The notes under the pieces are model-generated. The model ran no database searches. It worked only from the letters and a program-made list of their open reading frames with translations, and was not told where the DNA came from. Shown piece by piece: positions 1-10,214 of a stretch of 37,834 nucleotides of DNA. The first letter of the stretch is position 1, and every line of letters begins with the position of its first letter. This DNA comes from Verrucomicrobiota bacterium. GTDB taxonomy: Bacteria > Verrucomicrobiota > Verrucomicrobiia > Limisphaerales > SIBE01. The DNA lies in assembly GCA_016209525.1 (NCBI GenBank), contig JACQWK010000636.1, forward strand, positions 1 through 37,834, given 5' to 3'. Position numbers and translations under genes: made by a program.

Positions 1-105
1 GAGCTACCGGGCTGCTCCACCCCGCGATCAGGGGACCTCGAATATATTCAGCCGAGAAATCCGTGCAAGCGATTTCTCTTGCGATTCTGCGATTCCTTGA
101 CGAAC

Positions 106-135
106 CCACCCCGGCGCCCCTCCCAGGAGGGGAAC
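106..135. repeat. GC-rich hairpin repeat (ACCCCGGC family)
   Basis: A short hairpin with arms CCCCTCC and GGAGGGG follows ACCCCGGC. The same arrangement, ACCCCGGC followed by a CCCTCCC/GGGAGGG-type stem, recurs at 29102-29140, and related stems lie at 27387-27428 and 29022-29054. Positions 1-298 hold no gene I can support; they contain this hairpin and a terminator. Confidence 0.45.
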
Positions 136-221
136 GGACAATGGCGGCGTTCAGCACGGTTCCCCTTCAAGGACGGGCAGCGGGTGGGTTGCTTCACGCG
201 TAGAATTGCTCCTGTCTTGTT

Positions 222-265
222 CAAAATAAACAGCCCGCACCCGGAGATATTTCCGGGCTGCGGGC
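222..265 (-). terminator. Rho-independent terminator of the small exported protein gene
   Basis: Arms at 233-245 and 252-265 pair as GCCCGCACCCGGA with its near-complement around a five-base loop. On the minus strand the stem is followed by a T-rich run (TGTTTATTTTG). It lies 33 bases past the stop of the 299-631 gene, which fits a factor-independent terminator for that gene. Confidence 0.75.
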
Positions 266-298
266 CGCAATTCGACTTAAAATGTCCTCGAAACCGAA

Positions 299-631
299 TT
301 ACTTCTCCACCAACTCGATCTTGGCGACGGTCAGTTCATGCTTGTCGCCGACTTCTTTCACTGTCCCAGTGACCTTTACATTCTTCTCGCCTTGGCAAAG
401 GTTTTTGTGGAAGGACTGGCTCACTTTGCTTCCTTCCTTGTCCACCAGGAAGTAAGTGGTCTTCTTGCCGTCTTTTTCGACCACGACAACATTCTGGCAC
501 TTCTCGGCCTTCTTTAAGGCACATTTAGCGCACTGTCCCTTCCCTTCGAACGTTTTGTCCTCAGCGAAGGCGTTGCTGGCGGCAAGAAGCAGGCCAGCGA
601 TGGAGAGGCTGACAACTAATGATTTCTTCAT
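299..631 (-). CDS. Small exported cysteine-containing protein (DUF6370-like)
   Basis: The product has 110 residues with a clear N-terminal signal peptide (MKKSLVVSLSIAGLLLAASNAFA, cleavage expected after about residue 23), so the mature protein is about 87 residues and periplasmic. It carries CAKCALKKAEKC near the new N terminus, one more Cys near residue 79, and a lysine-rich body ending in a VTGTVKEV...HELTV segment that looks like a small beta-barrel strand pattern. This resembles DUF6370 proteins of Planctomycetes and Verrucomicrobia as I remember them; their function is unknown, although a CxxC pair suggests metal or redox chemistry (inference). The ATG is preceded by AAAGGA about eight bases upstream, one of the few good ribosome-binding sites in the window, and a strong terminator follows. 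It appears to be a single-gene transcription unit. Confidence 0.8.
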   Translation of the reverse strand: MKKSLVVSLSIAGLLLAASNAFAEDKTFEGKGQCAKCALKKAEKCQNVVVVEKDGKKTTYFLVDKEGSKVSQSFHKNLCQGEKNVKVTGTVKEVGDKHELTVAKIELVEK

Positions 632-825
632 AGTGAATCCTTTACTGGTTACCTGGAGCAGCGAATCTCGAGAACGGGTTTATTCTGTTGCGGCGGTCGT
701 GAACCGTCGAGCTGGCGCTTTTGGAGCGCAGCTTAAAGCCTCCAACCGGGGGCCATTCGAGACCGCTTGCGCCTGGTATTGGGTGCTCGATACGGCAAGA
801 CGGCCAAAATTGCAAGTGGAATTAT

Positions 826-3800
826 TCACACGTTCTTGCCGCAGCAGTGCTTATACTTCTTGCCGCTGCCGCAGGGGCACGGCTCGTTGCGCTTGACCTT
901 CGGTCCGGTTCGGACCGGTTTTGCCCTCGACAGGACTTCTGCGGCTTCGCTGACCATATCGCTCGGTTTGGGGCCGGCATCCGGAGCGGCTCCAGGTTGC
1001 CCAAAGGCGCTCGTTTCCTGGTGCACCGTCCTTTGCGGCAGGTTGCGCAAGAATTGGTCGAAGGCCATCAGGCTGGAAGCGCTTCGGAAAATGTTGTGGC
1101 AGATCTCCGTTTTGATGTTAACCATCAGCTCTTCGAAGATCTTGAACGCTTCAGCCTTGTATTCTATCAGCGGATCGCGCTGGCCGTACGCTCGCAGGCC
1201 GATGCTGTTGCGCAAGCTGTCCATGCCATAGAGATGCTCTTGCCAGAGTTTATCGATCGCGCTCAGGATGGTGTAGCGTTCGACGGCCTTGAGCGCCTCC
1301 GGATTGTCCGCCTCGAAACTGATCTTCAGTCTGTAAGCTTCCCGGACGTTTTTGGAAATGAAGGTGCAGGCCGCAAACTGGGCCGCACTGAGGCCCGCGT
1401 AGAGTGACTCCGGCTCGGGTAGTTCGTTTCCAGCGTTCGCCGCTTTGACGATCTCTGCCTCGGGCACTCCCAGGGGAAAGGTGAGGTTCACCCAGTCCGC
1501 CAACGCGCGCAAGTTCCAGTCTTCGGGACTTTGCGTCGGCGAGCTGAACTGCTGGACTTTTTGCAGGACGACCTCCTCCATCACGTCCATCAAGCGGTCT
1601 CGAACATCGTCGGCGTGAATGATCTCGTTGCGGAAGCCATAAATGACTTCGCGCTGTTTATTCATCACGTCGTCGTATTCCAGGGTGCGCTTTCGGATTT
1701 GGAAGTTATGCTGTTCGACGCGTTTTTGTGCGGTTTCGATGGAGCGGTTGAGCAGGGGATGCTCAAGCTCCTGGCCCTCTTCATAACCCATCCTCTCCAT
1801 CAACTTGACGATCTTGTCTGAGCCGAATAACCGCATCAGATCGTCCTCCAGCGCGATAAAGAAATGCGACGATCCGGGGTCGCCTTGGCGGGCGCAACGG
1901 CCCCGCAATTGCCGGTCAATGCGCCGGGCCTCATGCCGTTCGGTGCCGATGACGTGCAAGCCGCCGACGTTGGGCACGCCGGATCCGAGCTTAATATCGG
2001 TGCCGCGGCCGGCCATATTAGTGGCGATCGTAACAGCCCCCCGCTGGCCGGCTAACGCCACGATTTCTGCTTCGCGCTGGTGGTACTTGGCGTTGAGAAC
2101 GGAGTGAGGAATACCGACGCGGTTCAACAAGCGGGAAAGGTGCTCGCTGACCTCGACTGAGATTGTGCCCACGAGAATGGGCCGGCCTTCGCCGTGCACG
2201 CCCTGGATTTCCCGGAGCACCGCGCTGTACTTCTCACGCTTGGTTTTATAGACCGTGTCGTGAGCGTCCTTGCGTTGCACGGGCTTGTTCGTGGGAATGA
2301 CGAGGACCCCGAGTTTATAGATGTCAAAAAACTCCGACGCCTCGGTTTCAGCAGTGCCCGTCATGCCGGCGAGCTTTTGGTAGAGCCGGAAATAATTTTG
2401 AATCGTGATCGTGGCGAGCGTCTGCGTTTCCCGCTCGATCTCGACGCCTTCTTTGGCTTCCACCGCTTGGTGCAGTCCGTCGCTCCATCGGCGCCCCGTC
2501 ATGAGGCGTCCCGTGTTTTCATCGACGATGATGACTTTGTTTTCCTGCACGACATACTGGACGTCCTTTTGATAGAGGCAATACGCCTTGAGCAACTGGG
2601 CGATGGTGTGGATCTGTTGGGCTTTCCTTTCGAAATCGGACTGCAATTTCGCTTTCGTTTCGACCCGCTGGCGAAGTTCGGCATCCGGTTGCGCGTCGAT
2701 TTCGTGGAATTGCGTGATCAGGTCCGGCAGCACGAACGCGTCAGGATCCTTCGGACTCAGATAATTTCGCCCTTTTTCGGTGAGGTCGGCTTCGTGGCTT
2801 TTCTCATCGATGGCGAAGAACAGCTCCTCCTTCTGCTCGTAAAGCATCTTCTTGGACTGGTCCGCGTGCAGCTCCATTTCGGCCTTGTTCATCATCCGGT
2901 GGTTTTCCGGGTCCTCGAGCACCTTGAGCAGGCCTTCGGATTTGGGCTGGCCGAGTTTGACACGGTAGAGCAACAGGCCGAGCTCGTGTTCGAGCTCGGC
3001 CGGACTTTGGGGATTGGAACCGTCTGTGGGACGGAGCTGGCGCAGCAAGGCTTCTGCCTCCGAGAGGAACCGGTTGCACAACTTTTCCTGCGTGCGGACC
3101 AACGACTCCACGGTCGGTTTGAATTTATCGTACTGGTTATCGACGTTGACGACGGCCGGACCGCTGATAATGAGCGGCGTGCGCGCTTCGTCGATGAGGA
3201 TGGAGTCCACTTCGTCCACGATGGCATAGGAATGGCCGCGTTGGACCTGCTCTTCCTTCCGGGTTGCCATGCCGTTGTCGCGCAGATAATCGAATCCGAA
3301 CTCCGCGTTGGTTCCGTAAGCGATGTCGCAGTAGTACTGCTCGCGGCGCACGTTGGGGGGTTGATCGTGAAGAATGCAGCCCACCTCCAGACCGAGAAAC
3401 CTATACACCGCGCCCATCCATTCGCTGTCGCGAGCGGCCAGGTAATCGTTGACGGTCACGACGTGCACCCCGCGCCCGGCCAATGCGTTCAAGTAAACCG
3501 GCAGGGTCGCCACCAGGGTCTTTCCTTCGCCGGTGGCCATTTCAGCAATCGTGCCTCGATGCAGCGCGATTCCGCCAATGAGCTGCACGTCGAACGGAAC
3601 CATGTCCCACGTCAGGGCGTGGCCTCGGACGACAATCTCCTGGCCGAGGAGCCGCCGGCAGGCATTCTTCACCGCCGCGAAGGCTTCGGGCAGGATTTCG
3701 TCAAGAATCTGCTGTTCCAATTCGTGCGCGCGGCGGCGTTCGATCTTGGCTTCATCCGCGCGCAACTCGGATTCGAGCCGGCGCACTTGCGTCAGAATCT

Positions 3801-3993
3801 CCGGGATGCCACGCTGCTGGGAGGCTTCCTCGATCCGAGCCTTGAACTCAGTGGTTTTGGCACGGAGCTGATCGTCGGTCAGCGACTGGTACTGTTGCTC
3901 CAGCTCATTGATCTTGGCGGCGATCGGACGCAGCTTCTTGATCTCGCGGTCGTTTTTCGAACCGAAAACTTTCTTAATAATAAAGCCAATCAT
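826..3993 (-). CDS. secA: Preprotein translocase ATPase SecA
   Basis: SecA drives export of unfolded preproteins through the SecYEG channel. The 1055-residue product has Walker A (MATGEGKT, residues 152-159), a DEAD-like Walker B (VDEVDSILIDEARTP, about 265-280), the preprotein cross-linking region, the second nucleotide-binding domain with GTIS...VLNAK, NMAGRGTDI and QLRGRCARQGDPG, a helical scaffold and wing region, and a C-terminal zinc motif (CPCGSGKKYKHCC) that binds SecB or phospholipid in other bacteria. It is about 150 residues longer than the E. coli protein; the extra length lies mainly between the DEAD motif and the cross-linking domain (about 290-430), as seen in Bacteroidetes and Chlamydia-type SecA. 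No Shine-Dalgarno sequence precedes the ATG. A terminator at 4091-4129 separates it from the upstream cytochrome operon, so it probably has its own promoter within 3994-4090. Confidence 0.98.
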   Translation of the reverse strand: MIGFIIKKVFGSKNDREIKKLRPIAAKINELEQQYQSLTDDQLRAKTTEFKARIEEASQQRGIPEILTQVRRLESELRADEAKIERRRAHELEQQILDEILPEAFAAVKNACRRLLGQEIVVRGHALTWDMVPFDVQLIGGIALHRGTIAEMATGEGKTLVATLPVYLNALAGRGVHVVTVNDYLAARDSEWMGAVYRFLGLEVGCILHDQPPNVRREQYYCDIAYGTNAEFGFDYLRDNGMATRKEEQVQRGHSYAIVDEVDSILIDEARTPLIISGPAVVNVDNQYDKFKPTVESLVRTQEKLCNRFLSEAEALLRQLRPTDGSNPQSPAELEHELGLLLYRVKLGQPKSEGLLKVLEDPENHRMMNKAEMELHADQSKKMLYEQKEELFFAIDEKSHEADLTEKGRNYLSPKDPDAFVLPDLITQFHEIDAQPDAELRQRVETKAKLQSDFERKAQQIHTIAQLLKAYCLYQKDVQYVVQENKVIIVDENTGRLMTGRRWSDGLHQAVEAKEGVEIERETQTLATITIQNYFRLYQKLAGMTGTAETEASEFFDIYKLGVLVIPTNKPVQRKDAHDTVYKTKREKYSAVLREIQGVHGEGRPILVGTISVEVSEHLSRLLNRVGIPHSVLNAKYHQREAEIVALAGQRGAVTIATNMAGRGTDIKLGSGVPNVGGLHVIGTERHEARRIDRQLRGRCARQGDPGSSHFFIALEDDLMRLFGSDKIVKLMERMGYEEGQELEHPLLNRSIETAQKRVEQHNFQIRKRTLEYDDVMNKQREVIYGFRNEIIHADDVRDRLMDVMEEVVLQKVQQFSSPTQSPEDWNLRALADWVNLTFPLGVPEAEIVKAANAGNELPEPESLYAGLSAAQFAACTFISKNVREAYRLKISFEADNPEALKAVERYTILSAIDKLWQEHLYGMDSLRNSIGLRAYGQRDPLIEYKAEAFKIFEELMVNIKTEICHNIFRSASSLMAFDQFLRNLPQRTVHQETSAFGQPGAAPDAGPKPSDMVSEAAEVLSRAKPVRTGPKVKRNEPCPCGSGKKYKHCCGKNV

Positions 3994-4090
3994 GATAACG
4001 TTGGAAAATAACGGCTAGACACGGTACGGGAACGCCCCTGAAGCGTCAAAGGGATTTGAGAGTCGCGCTCACGTGACAAGGCGCTGATCG

Positions 4091-4128
4091 AAAAAAACGA
4101 ATCCGAAGCTGAAGTCAGCCTCGTTTTT

Positions 4129-4129
<1 letters not shown>
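4091..4129 (-). terminator. Terminator of the ccs operon, overlapping the ccsA stop codon
   Basis: On the minus strand the sequence forms a stem with arms AAAAAACGA and TCGTTTTTTT, and a smaller internal CTGA/TCAG pairing. The T-run supplies the release tract. It begins at the ccsA stop codon, so the stop lies in the foot of the stem. It should isolate ccsA from secA. Confidence 0.7.
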
Positions 4130-6071
<1,942 letters not shown>

Positions 6072-6075
<4 letters not shown>

Positions 6076-7262
6076 GCGATCCTCCGTTTTTTGATAAATC
6101 CGACCAGGTGCATCATGAATTGAATCAGCAAACCGCCGCCGACCAGGACGCAGCCCACATACGGCGTCAGCCAGCTCGGGTTGCGGACGACTTGAAGGAC
6201 GCTCGTGCCGCGGTTGCGGTCGAGCTCGTCTCGGCCCATCTGGTATTGGTAAAAGGTTAAGCCCTCGTAACGGAGCGGATTGTTCATATAAATATCCACT
6301 TCGCGTGATTCGCGTCGCTGAGCGTTCTCGATCCGCACCCGGCTTTGGAAGTTCTTCGGAATCCCCGGCTCGTTGATGGCTGGATTCGCTGTGCCCCGGT
6401 ACACTTCATGTGTGGTTTTGAGGAGTTGCACGGAAAACGGGTGGTACTGGCGCTCGAATCGCAACGCGAGACGCCAAGTGCGATTGTGGGCAGCGACCAC
6501 TTGGTCATCCAACTTGGCATGCCCCAGCCACGTTCCCATTGAGCCCTGGGGACCCATCAGTTCGAACACGACCGAGGGCAAGTTGCGTTCGTCGGTTTTC
6601 TTCGTTTCACGCAATGGCAGGAGCGTCACCTTCGGCCCGATGCCCGCCGAGGCGGGGGGCGGGTTGGTCTCGATCATTGGGGCGCGCTGGCGCACATCCG
6701 AGTTGGGGTAGTAATGGCGAACGTGGATGGTGAATGGAAGCTTCTCATGCTTGAGTTCGTGCCGGCTGGCGAGCAACACCTGCGGAATGGCGACGACCTC
6801 TTCCTCGTTCGGATTCTCGCTGTCCGTGACAAAGACGAGTTCTGAGTTCAGTGAGCTGGACGAGTAATTCCGCGACTCCCCCTCGGCAAAACTCATTTGT
6901 GTCTCACGCGAGAGAAGGTCCGTGGCAAGCTGCCCCAGCAGGAGCAGGATGATTCCGACGTGCGTGACATGAATGCCAAGCTTCTTCCAGGTGAGCTGGA
7001 ACCGATTCAGGTGCGCCAGGACGAGGTTCACAACCAAGACAGTTCCCACGAGATAGCCGCCTGGAAAGACCGGGATTGTCCACTGGGCCCCCTGCGGTCC
7101 CCACCAGATGAAGAAGGTGCGGAACCAACGATTCTGCGCCGCGTAGAGCCCCTCGTTCACCTGCGCCAGCGTCCCAAGAAAAACCAATACCAGTCCGAGC
7201 GCGAGGCACACGACGGTAAGCCTCAGCGAAGTCAAAACTTGAGTGAGCTTGTTAGGCTGCAT
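6072..7262 (-). CDS. resB: ResB-like cytochrome c biogenesis protein
   Basis: The 396-residue product matches the ResB/Ccs1 partner of CcsA. Transmembrane segments are visible near residues 13-33, 67-85 and 95-115, then a large periplasmic domain (about 120-360), and a last membrane segment near 368-390 before a basic tail (KKRRIA). Typical ResB features include the SLRLTV...LGTLAQV opening and a C-terminal NPLRYEGLTFYQYQMG stretch, which in the family precedes the final helix. The gene overlaps the lipoprotein gene upstream by 11 bases and ccsA downstream by 4 bases, so the three are translated from one message. Together with CcsA it would mature exported cytochromes such as the heme proteins encoded elsewhere in this window. 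Confidence 0.93.
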
Positions 7263-8364
7263 CCGGATGTTTTGCGGTCTGCACGAATTTGAGGAACGCC
7301 GCTTTCTCCTGTTCCGCCACGGCCTCGTCGCCGGTCAGCTTGTAGAACCATGTGCGGCCACCTTGGGGCAAAATCACCCCGATCAACCGGGCTTTGCCGC
7401 CGCTTCTCGGGTCCTTGCCGTTCATGTCCACCAGCGTCGCTTTGCCGCCGGCGACGTCGATGGAAGTAATTACTTTGGGCAGCTCAGCGTCCGCCACCGC
7501 GGGCAAACTGAGTTGATTCCGCCAGCGATTCACGTTCGCGAGCACTCCACCCACCGCTCCGGGAAAAACACTCACGCTGACCTCCGCTTTGCTCTCTCCG
7601 GGGCCAGTCAAGAGAAATTTGGCCACGACCATCTGCGTCGCAGGAACCTCACGCCAACCGGCGGGAACTTCCCACTGCGGTTTTGTTTCGCCGGGAGCGC
7701 CTGAATCGCTTGCTGGAGGGGCTGAAGTGGAGGAACTCGAGGCGACAGCAGTTTGATCCGGAGCCTCCTGAAACTTGATGGACTTCAAAAAGCCCAAGAA
7801 TACTTCTTTCTGGGCGGAAACGACTTCCGCGCTGCCGGCCATTTTGAAAAGCCACGTCATGCCCGATCGGCTCAGGACGGTCAGCAGAATTCGGCCGCCC
7901 TGCGCTTTTGCGTCCGACCCAGCCGCATCGGTCAAATCGACCAAGCTGGCGGAGGTCTCGCCGATACGGATTTCTTCGGTCATCTTGGAGAGTTCCTCGT
8001 TGCTCAAGGGTTTGAGTTCGGACCCTCGGCGGACGATGTTCACCAGCAAACCGAGGTCGCGTTCCCCTTGCATCGGCATGACCGATACCTCCGCAGCCTG
8101 CCCTTCTTTGCCAGGAACTCGGAAGCTGGCCACCGTCATTCGGCCGGGCCCCTGTTCCTCCCAGCCGGGAGGGAGCTGCCACTCCAATTTCGGAAGTGTT
8201 TGAGTCGCATGGTCGTGTGCGGCGCTCGAAGCCAGAGCCGGCTTCTCCTTCGGGATTCGATAGACACGAATCTCGGGCTGGCCACAGCCCCCCAACATCA
8301 TGGTGGCGAGCAGCAGCGACCTCGTGACGCACCCGCAGCGGATTCTCTTTGACACTCGTTTCAT
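7252..8364 (-). CDS. Two-domain lipoprotein at the head of the ccs operon
   Basis: I do not recognise a named family. The 370-residue product has a basic N terminus, a hydrophobic stretch and a lipobox (MMLGGC), so it should be a lipid-anchored envelope protein. The rest is an internal duplication: residues about 55-200 and about 230-360 share the pattern W.(L/V)P.GW...(Q/R)M.VA.F...G...AEVSV, ..G.A.LVD, R.(L/I)...(L/I)..(S/Q)G.TWLF/FYK(M/L).G and a final FLKF or FLKSI. The halves are joined by a Ser/Pro-rich linker (about 205-228). The ATG at 8364 is preferred to a GTG one codon earlier. Its stop lies inside the resB start region. Position suggests a role in cytochrome c maturation or holocytochrome delivery, but that is inference from the operon only. 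Confidence 0.85.
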   Translation of the reverse strand: MKRVSKRIRCGCVTRSLLLATMMLGGCGQPEIRVYRIPKEKPALASSAAHDHATQTLPKLEWQLPPGWEEQGPGRMTVASFRVPGKEGQAAEVSVMPMQGERDLGLLVNIVRRGSELKPLSNEELSKMTEEIRIGETSASLVDLTDAAGSDAKAQGGRILLTVLSRSGMTWLFKMAGSAEVVSAQKEVFLGFLKSIKFQEAPDQTAVASSSSTSAPPASDSGAPGETKPQWEVPAGWREVPATQMVVAKFLLTGPGESKAEVSVSVFPGAVGGVLANVNRWRNQLSLPAVADAELPKVITSIDVAGGKATLVDMNGKDPRSGGKARLIGVILPQGGRTWFYKLTGDEAVAEQEKAAFLKFVQTAKHPDAA

Positions 8365-8431
8365 CACAGCAATAGAACCAGTCTGACAAAGCTAGCGTGC
8401 GATATATTCAGTAGGCAATGGAAAAAGTTGG

Positions 8432-9466
8432 ATGAACTCTGAAACTCCGATGTCAACGGACTGCCAGGTTCTGCCTACTTCTACTCAGGATTCGTCGGAT
8501 GTGGCAGTCCGCGAAGCAGTCCGGCTTCTGCGCGCCGGTCAAATCGTCGCGCTTCCAACCGAAACCGTCTATGGACTGGCGGGCAATGCCTTCAGTGCCA
8601 AAGCAGTCGAGAGGATCTTCGCCGCTAAAGGGCGGCCATCCCACAACCCGATCATCGTTCATGTCGCCAATCTGGAAATGGCTCGAACCTGCGTCTCGCA
8701 TTGGCCGCCTCTGGCCGAACGCTTGGCGGCTGCTTTCTGGCCCGGCCCATTGAGCTTGGTCCTCCCGCGCTCCAGCCTGATTCCTGACATCGTTACCGCC
8801 GGCGGATCGACGGTCGGCTTGCGTTGGCCCCGCCATCCAGTGATGGAGGCGGTGATCCGGGGCTGCGGTTTTCCTTTGGCTGCGCCGAGCGCGAATTTGT
8901 CCGGGCAAATCTCGCCGACAACCGCCGAGCATGTTCGAAAGAGTTTCGGTGGGAAATTGAGACTCGTGATCGACGGTGGCGCGGCCCCGATCGGAATCGA
9001 ATCCACCGTCCTTGATTTGACAGCCGCTCCGCCGAGAATCCTTCGACCGGGAATGATCCACGCTGAATCATTGGCCAGTGTGGCCGGTGAATTGGATTTC
9101 GGGCCGGCGCGAGGAGGCGGACATTTGCGGAGCCCTGGACTGCTGGAGAAGCATTATGCTCCAAAAGCCAGGCTGGCTGTCTGGTCATGGTCCGATGACG
9201 CCGGGCTGAAATCTCAAATCGCAAGTCTCAAATTTGAAATTCGCCGAGCGCACGTGATCGCTCACACCAACATCCCTTCCGATGCCGGCTACGGTCAAAT
9301 TTGCGTGCTACCGCGCAACTCCGAGGCCTTTGCCAGCGCACTGTATGCGGAGTGGCACAAGGCTGACGAGGCTGGAGCCGAGCTCATTGTTGTGGAAAAA
9401 CCGCCGGCGGGTCCTGAGTGGCAAGCCATCGCGGACCGCCTGGCGCGGGCGGCCGATCAATTCTAA
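8432..9466 (+). CDS. tsaC/sua5: L-threonylcarbamoyladenylate synthase (Sua5 type)
   Basis: The enzyme makes threonylcarbamoyl-AMP from threonine, bicarbonate and ATP for the t6A37 modification of ANN-decoding tRNAs. The 344-residue product has the YrdC catalytic domain (about 25-210) with LPTETVYGLAGNA, KGRPSHNPIIVH, STVGLRWPRHP, APSANLSGQISPT and ESTVLDL, followed by the SPGLLEKHYAPKA linker and a Sua5 C-terminal domain. Residues 260-271 are encoded by five contiguous 7-base units (9209-9243) of a repeat also found elsewhere in the window; they fall in the linker just before the Sua5 domain and keep the frame. A second possible start is ATG at 8450. The gene diverges from the ccs lipoprotein gene across 67 bases, so the two promoters must share that gap. 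Confidence 0.95.
   Translation: MNSETPMSTDCQVLPTSTQDSSDVAVREAVRLLRAGQIVALPTETVYGLAGNAFSAKAVERIFAAKGRPSHNPIIVHVANLEMARTCVSHWPPLAERLAAAFWPGPLSLVLPRSSLIPDIVTAGGSTVGLRWPRHPVMEAVIRGCGFPLAAPSANLSGQISPTTAEHVRKSFGGKLRLVIDGGAAPIGIESTVLDLTAAPPRILRPGMIHAESLASVAGELDFGPARGGGHLRSPGLLEKHYAPKARLAVWSWSDDAGLKSQIASLKFEIRRAHVIAHTNIPSDAGYGQICVLPRNSEAFASALYAEWHKADEAGAELIVVEKPPAGPEWQAIADRLARAADQF
9209..9243 (+). repeat. Heptamer micro-tandem repeat inside the Sua5 gene
   Basis: Five contiguous 7-base units read AAATCTC, AAATCGC, AAGTCTC, AAATTTG, AAATTCG. The same unit family occurs at 11110-11137 and 26198-26225, each array ending in AAATTC followed by G or A. Thirty-five bases plus flanks are accommodated in frame and encode a Lys/Ser/Ile-rich linker. 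Confidence 0.8.
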
Positions 9467-9689
9467 GCGGTGACCACTCAGTCGGAAATGGGGAGCACAC
9501 GCGTGTGTCCCGAGCGGCGCCCCGCCGCGCCCAGCCGGTCGGAAAGGAGCGGAATTCAGGCATTGCTTAGCGACTCGTTCGATCACACCCGTGTGATTGG
9601 CGAAGGCCCTTTATGTGGTCAGCGTAGCGCAACAGATTTTCAATCTATCAGTATCGGCCGGAATCGTCGCAAGCCGTGACGATCTTTCC

Positions 9690-9796
9690 GGCGCGCGGCC
9701 TTCCAGGCCGCAGCGGCCGCACACGGAAGGCGAGGCTCGGCGATGTTCGGGCGCCTTGGTCTTCTGGAGCCGCTGCGCCCTGGAAGGCCGCGCGCC
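9690..9796. repeat. 107-base foldback with 28-base arms
   Basis: The left arm 9690-9717 begins GGCGCGCGGCCTTCCAGG and the right arm 9769-9796 is its reverse complement with one mismatch. The 51-base centre contains a further GGCGC/GCGCC pairing. It is one of the longest inverted repeats in the window and encodes nothing recognisable. Confidence 0.8.
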
Positions 9797-9893
9797 GTTT
9801 TGATCGCGGCTTCGCCGCGCTGGGCTGTATCGCGGAATTGCATTCCGCATCCGCCGGACAAGCCCCAAGGTCCCGAAACTCGTCGGAGCGCCG

Positions 9894-9938
9894 CCGACTG
9901 CAAATCGGCGATACGGCAGAGTGCAACTCTGCGCTACG
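9894..9938. repeat. Two-hairpin repeat, copy 1
   Basis: Two small hairpins stand in tandem: CCGACTGCAAATCGG, then GCAGAGTGCAACTCTGC, followed by GCTACG. Copy 2 at 17720-17765 has the same order, spacing and GCTACG end but different stem bases that still pair. Related single hairpins are at 9624-9649 and 9832-9848. Confidence 0.75.
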
Positions 9939-10056
9939 CCAGAAACGCCGCTACACAGATACGGGCGCCAACCCCCTGCACGCGAAGGCGCGTGCGCTCC
10001 CCATTCATTTCCCCTGCTATTCAACCATTAAGACCAACATGTTGGTCGCTATTCAG

Positions 10057-10189
10057 CTCGAGTTTTGCGAAGCAAAACCGCATTTTTTCGCGACGCAGCA
10101 GCGAAAAAATTTGCAGAGCAACCGCTGGCTTCCATGTTGGCAGGCACGGCGTGGCGTCGTGCCTGAGTTTTCCGTCTGGAAAACTCGAG
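10057..10189. repeat. 133-base hairpin array bounded by CTCGAGTTTT inverted repeats
   Basis: The ends are exact 10-base inverted repeats (CTCGAGTTTT at 10057, AAAACTCGAG at 10180). Inside are GTTTTGC/GCAAAAC (10062-10078), ATTTTTTCGC/GCGAAAAAAT (10082-10110), CAGGCACG/CGTGCCTG (10141-10165) and GAGTTTTCC/GGAAAACTC (10165-10186). A perfect 16-base palindrome, GACCAACATGTTGGTC, lies just outside at 10032-10047. It resembles a miniature non-autonomous element, and its right end is 25 bases from the next start codon. Confidence 0.7.
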
Positions 10190-10214
10190 GCGATGCTGGG
10201 AATCTCCCGCCAAA

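Larger units (their letters stand above)
9467..10214. other. 748-base gene-free region packed with foldback repeats
   Basis: No reading frame here looks like a protein. The region contains, in order, a CACACGCGTGTG palindrome near 9498, an ATCACAC/GTGTGAT hairpin near 9584, a GTAGCGC-led hairpin at 9624-9649, a long foldback at 9690-9796, a GCGGAATTG/CATTCCGC hairpin at 9832-9848, a two-hairpin element at 9894-9938, and a hairpin array at 10032-10186. The methyltransferase gene begins 25 bases after the last of these. Confidence 0.75.

Noticed and set aside
79..372. 97-codon plus-strand frame at the window start
   Set aside because: It crosses a hairpin repeat, a terminator and the end of the exported protein gene on the other strand.
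2194..4011. 605-codon open frame antisense to secA
   Set aside because: It mirrors SecA in a GC-rich gene; the translation has no recognisable motif and SecA itself is unambiguous on the other strand.
9467..10214. CRISPR array
   Set aside because: The repeats are hairpins of differing sequence with no regular repeat-spacer periodicity and no cas genes in the window.
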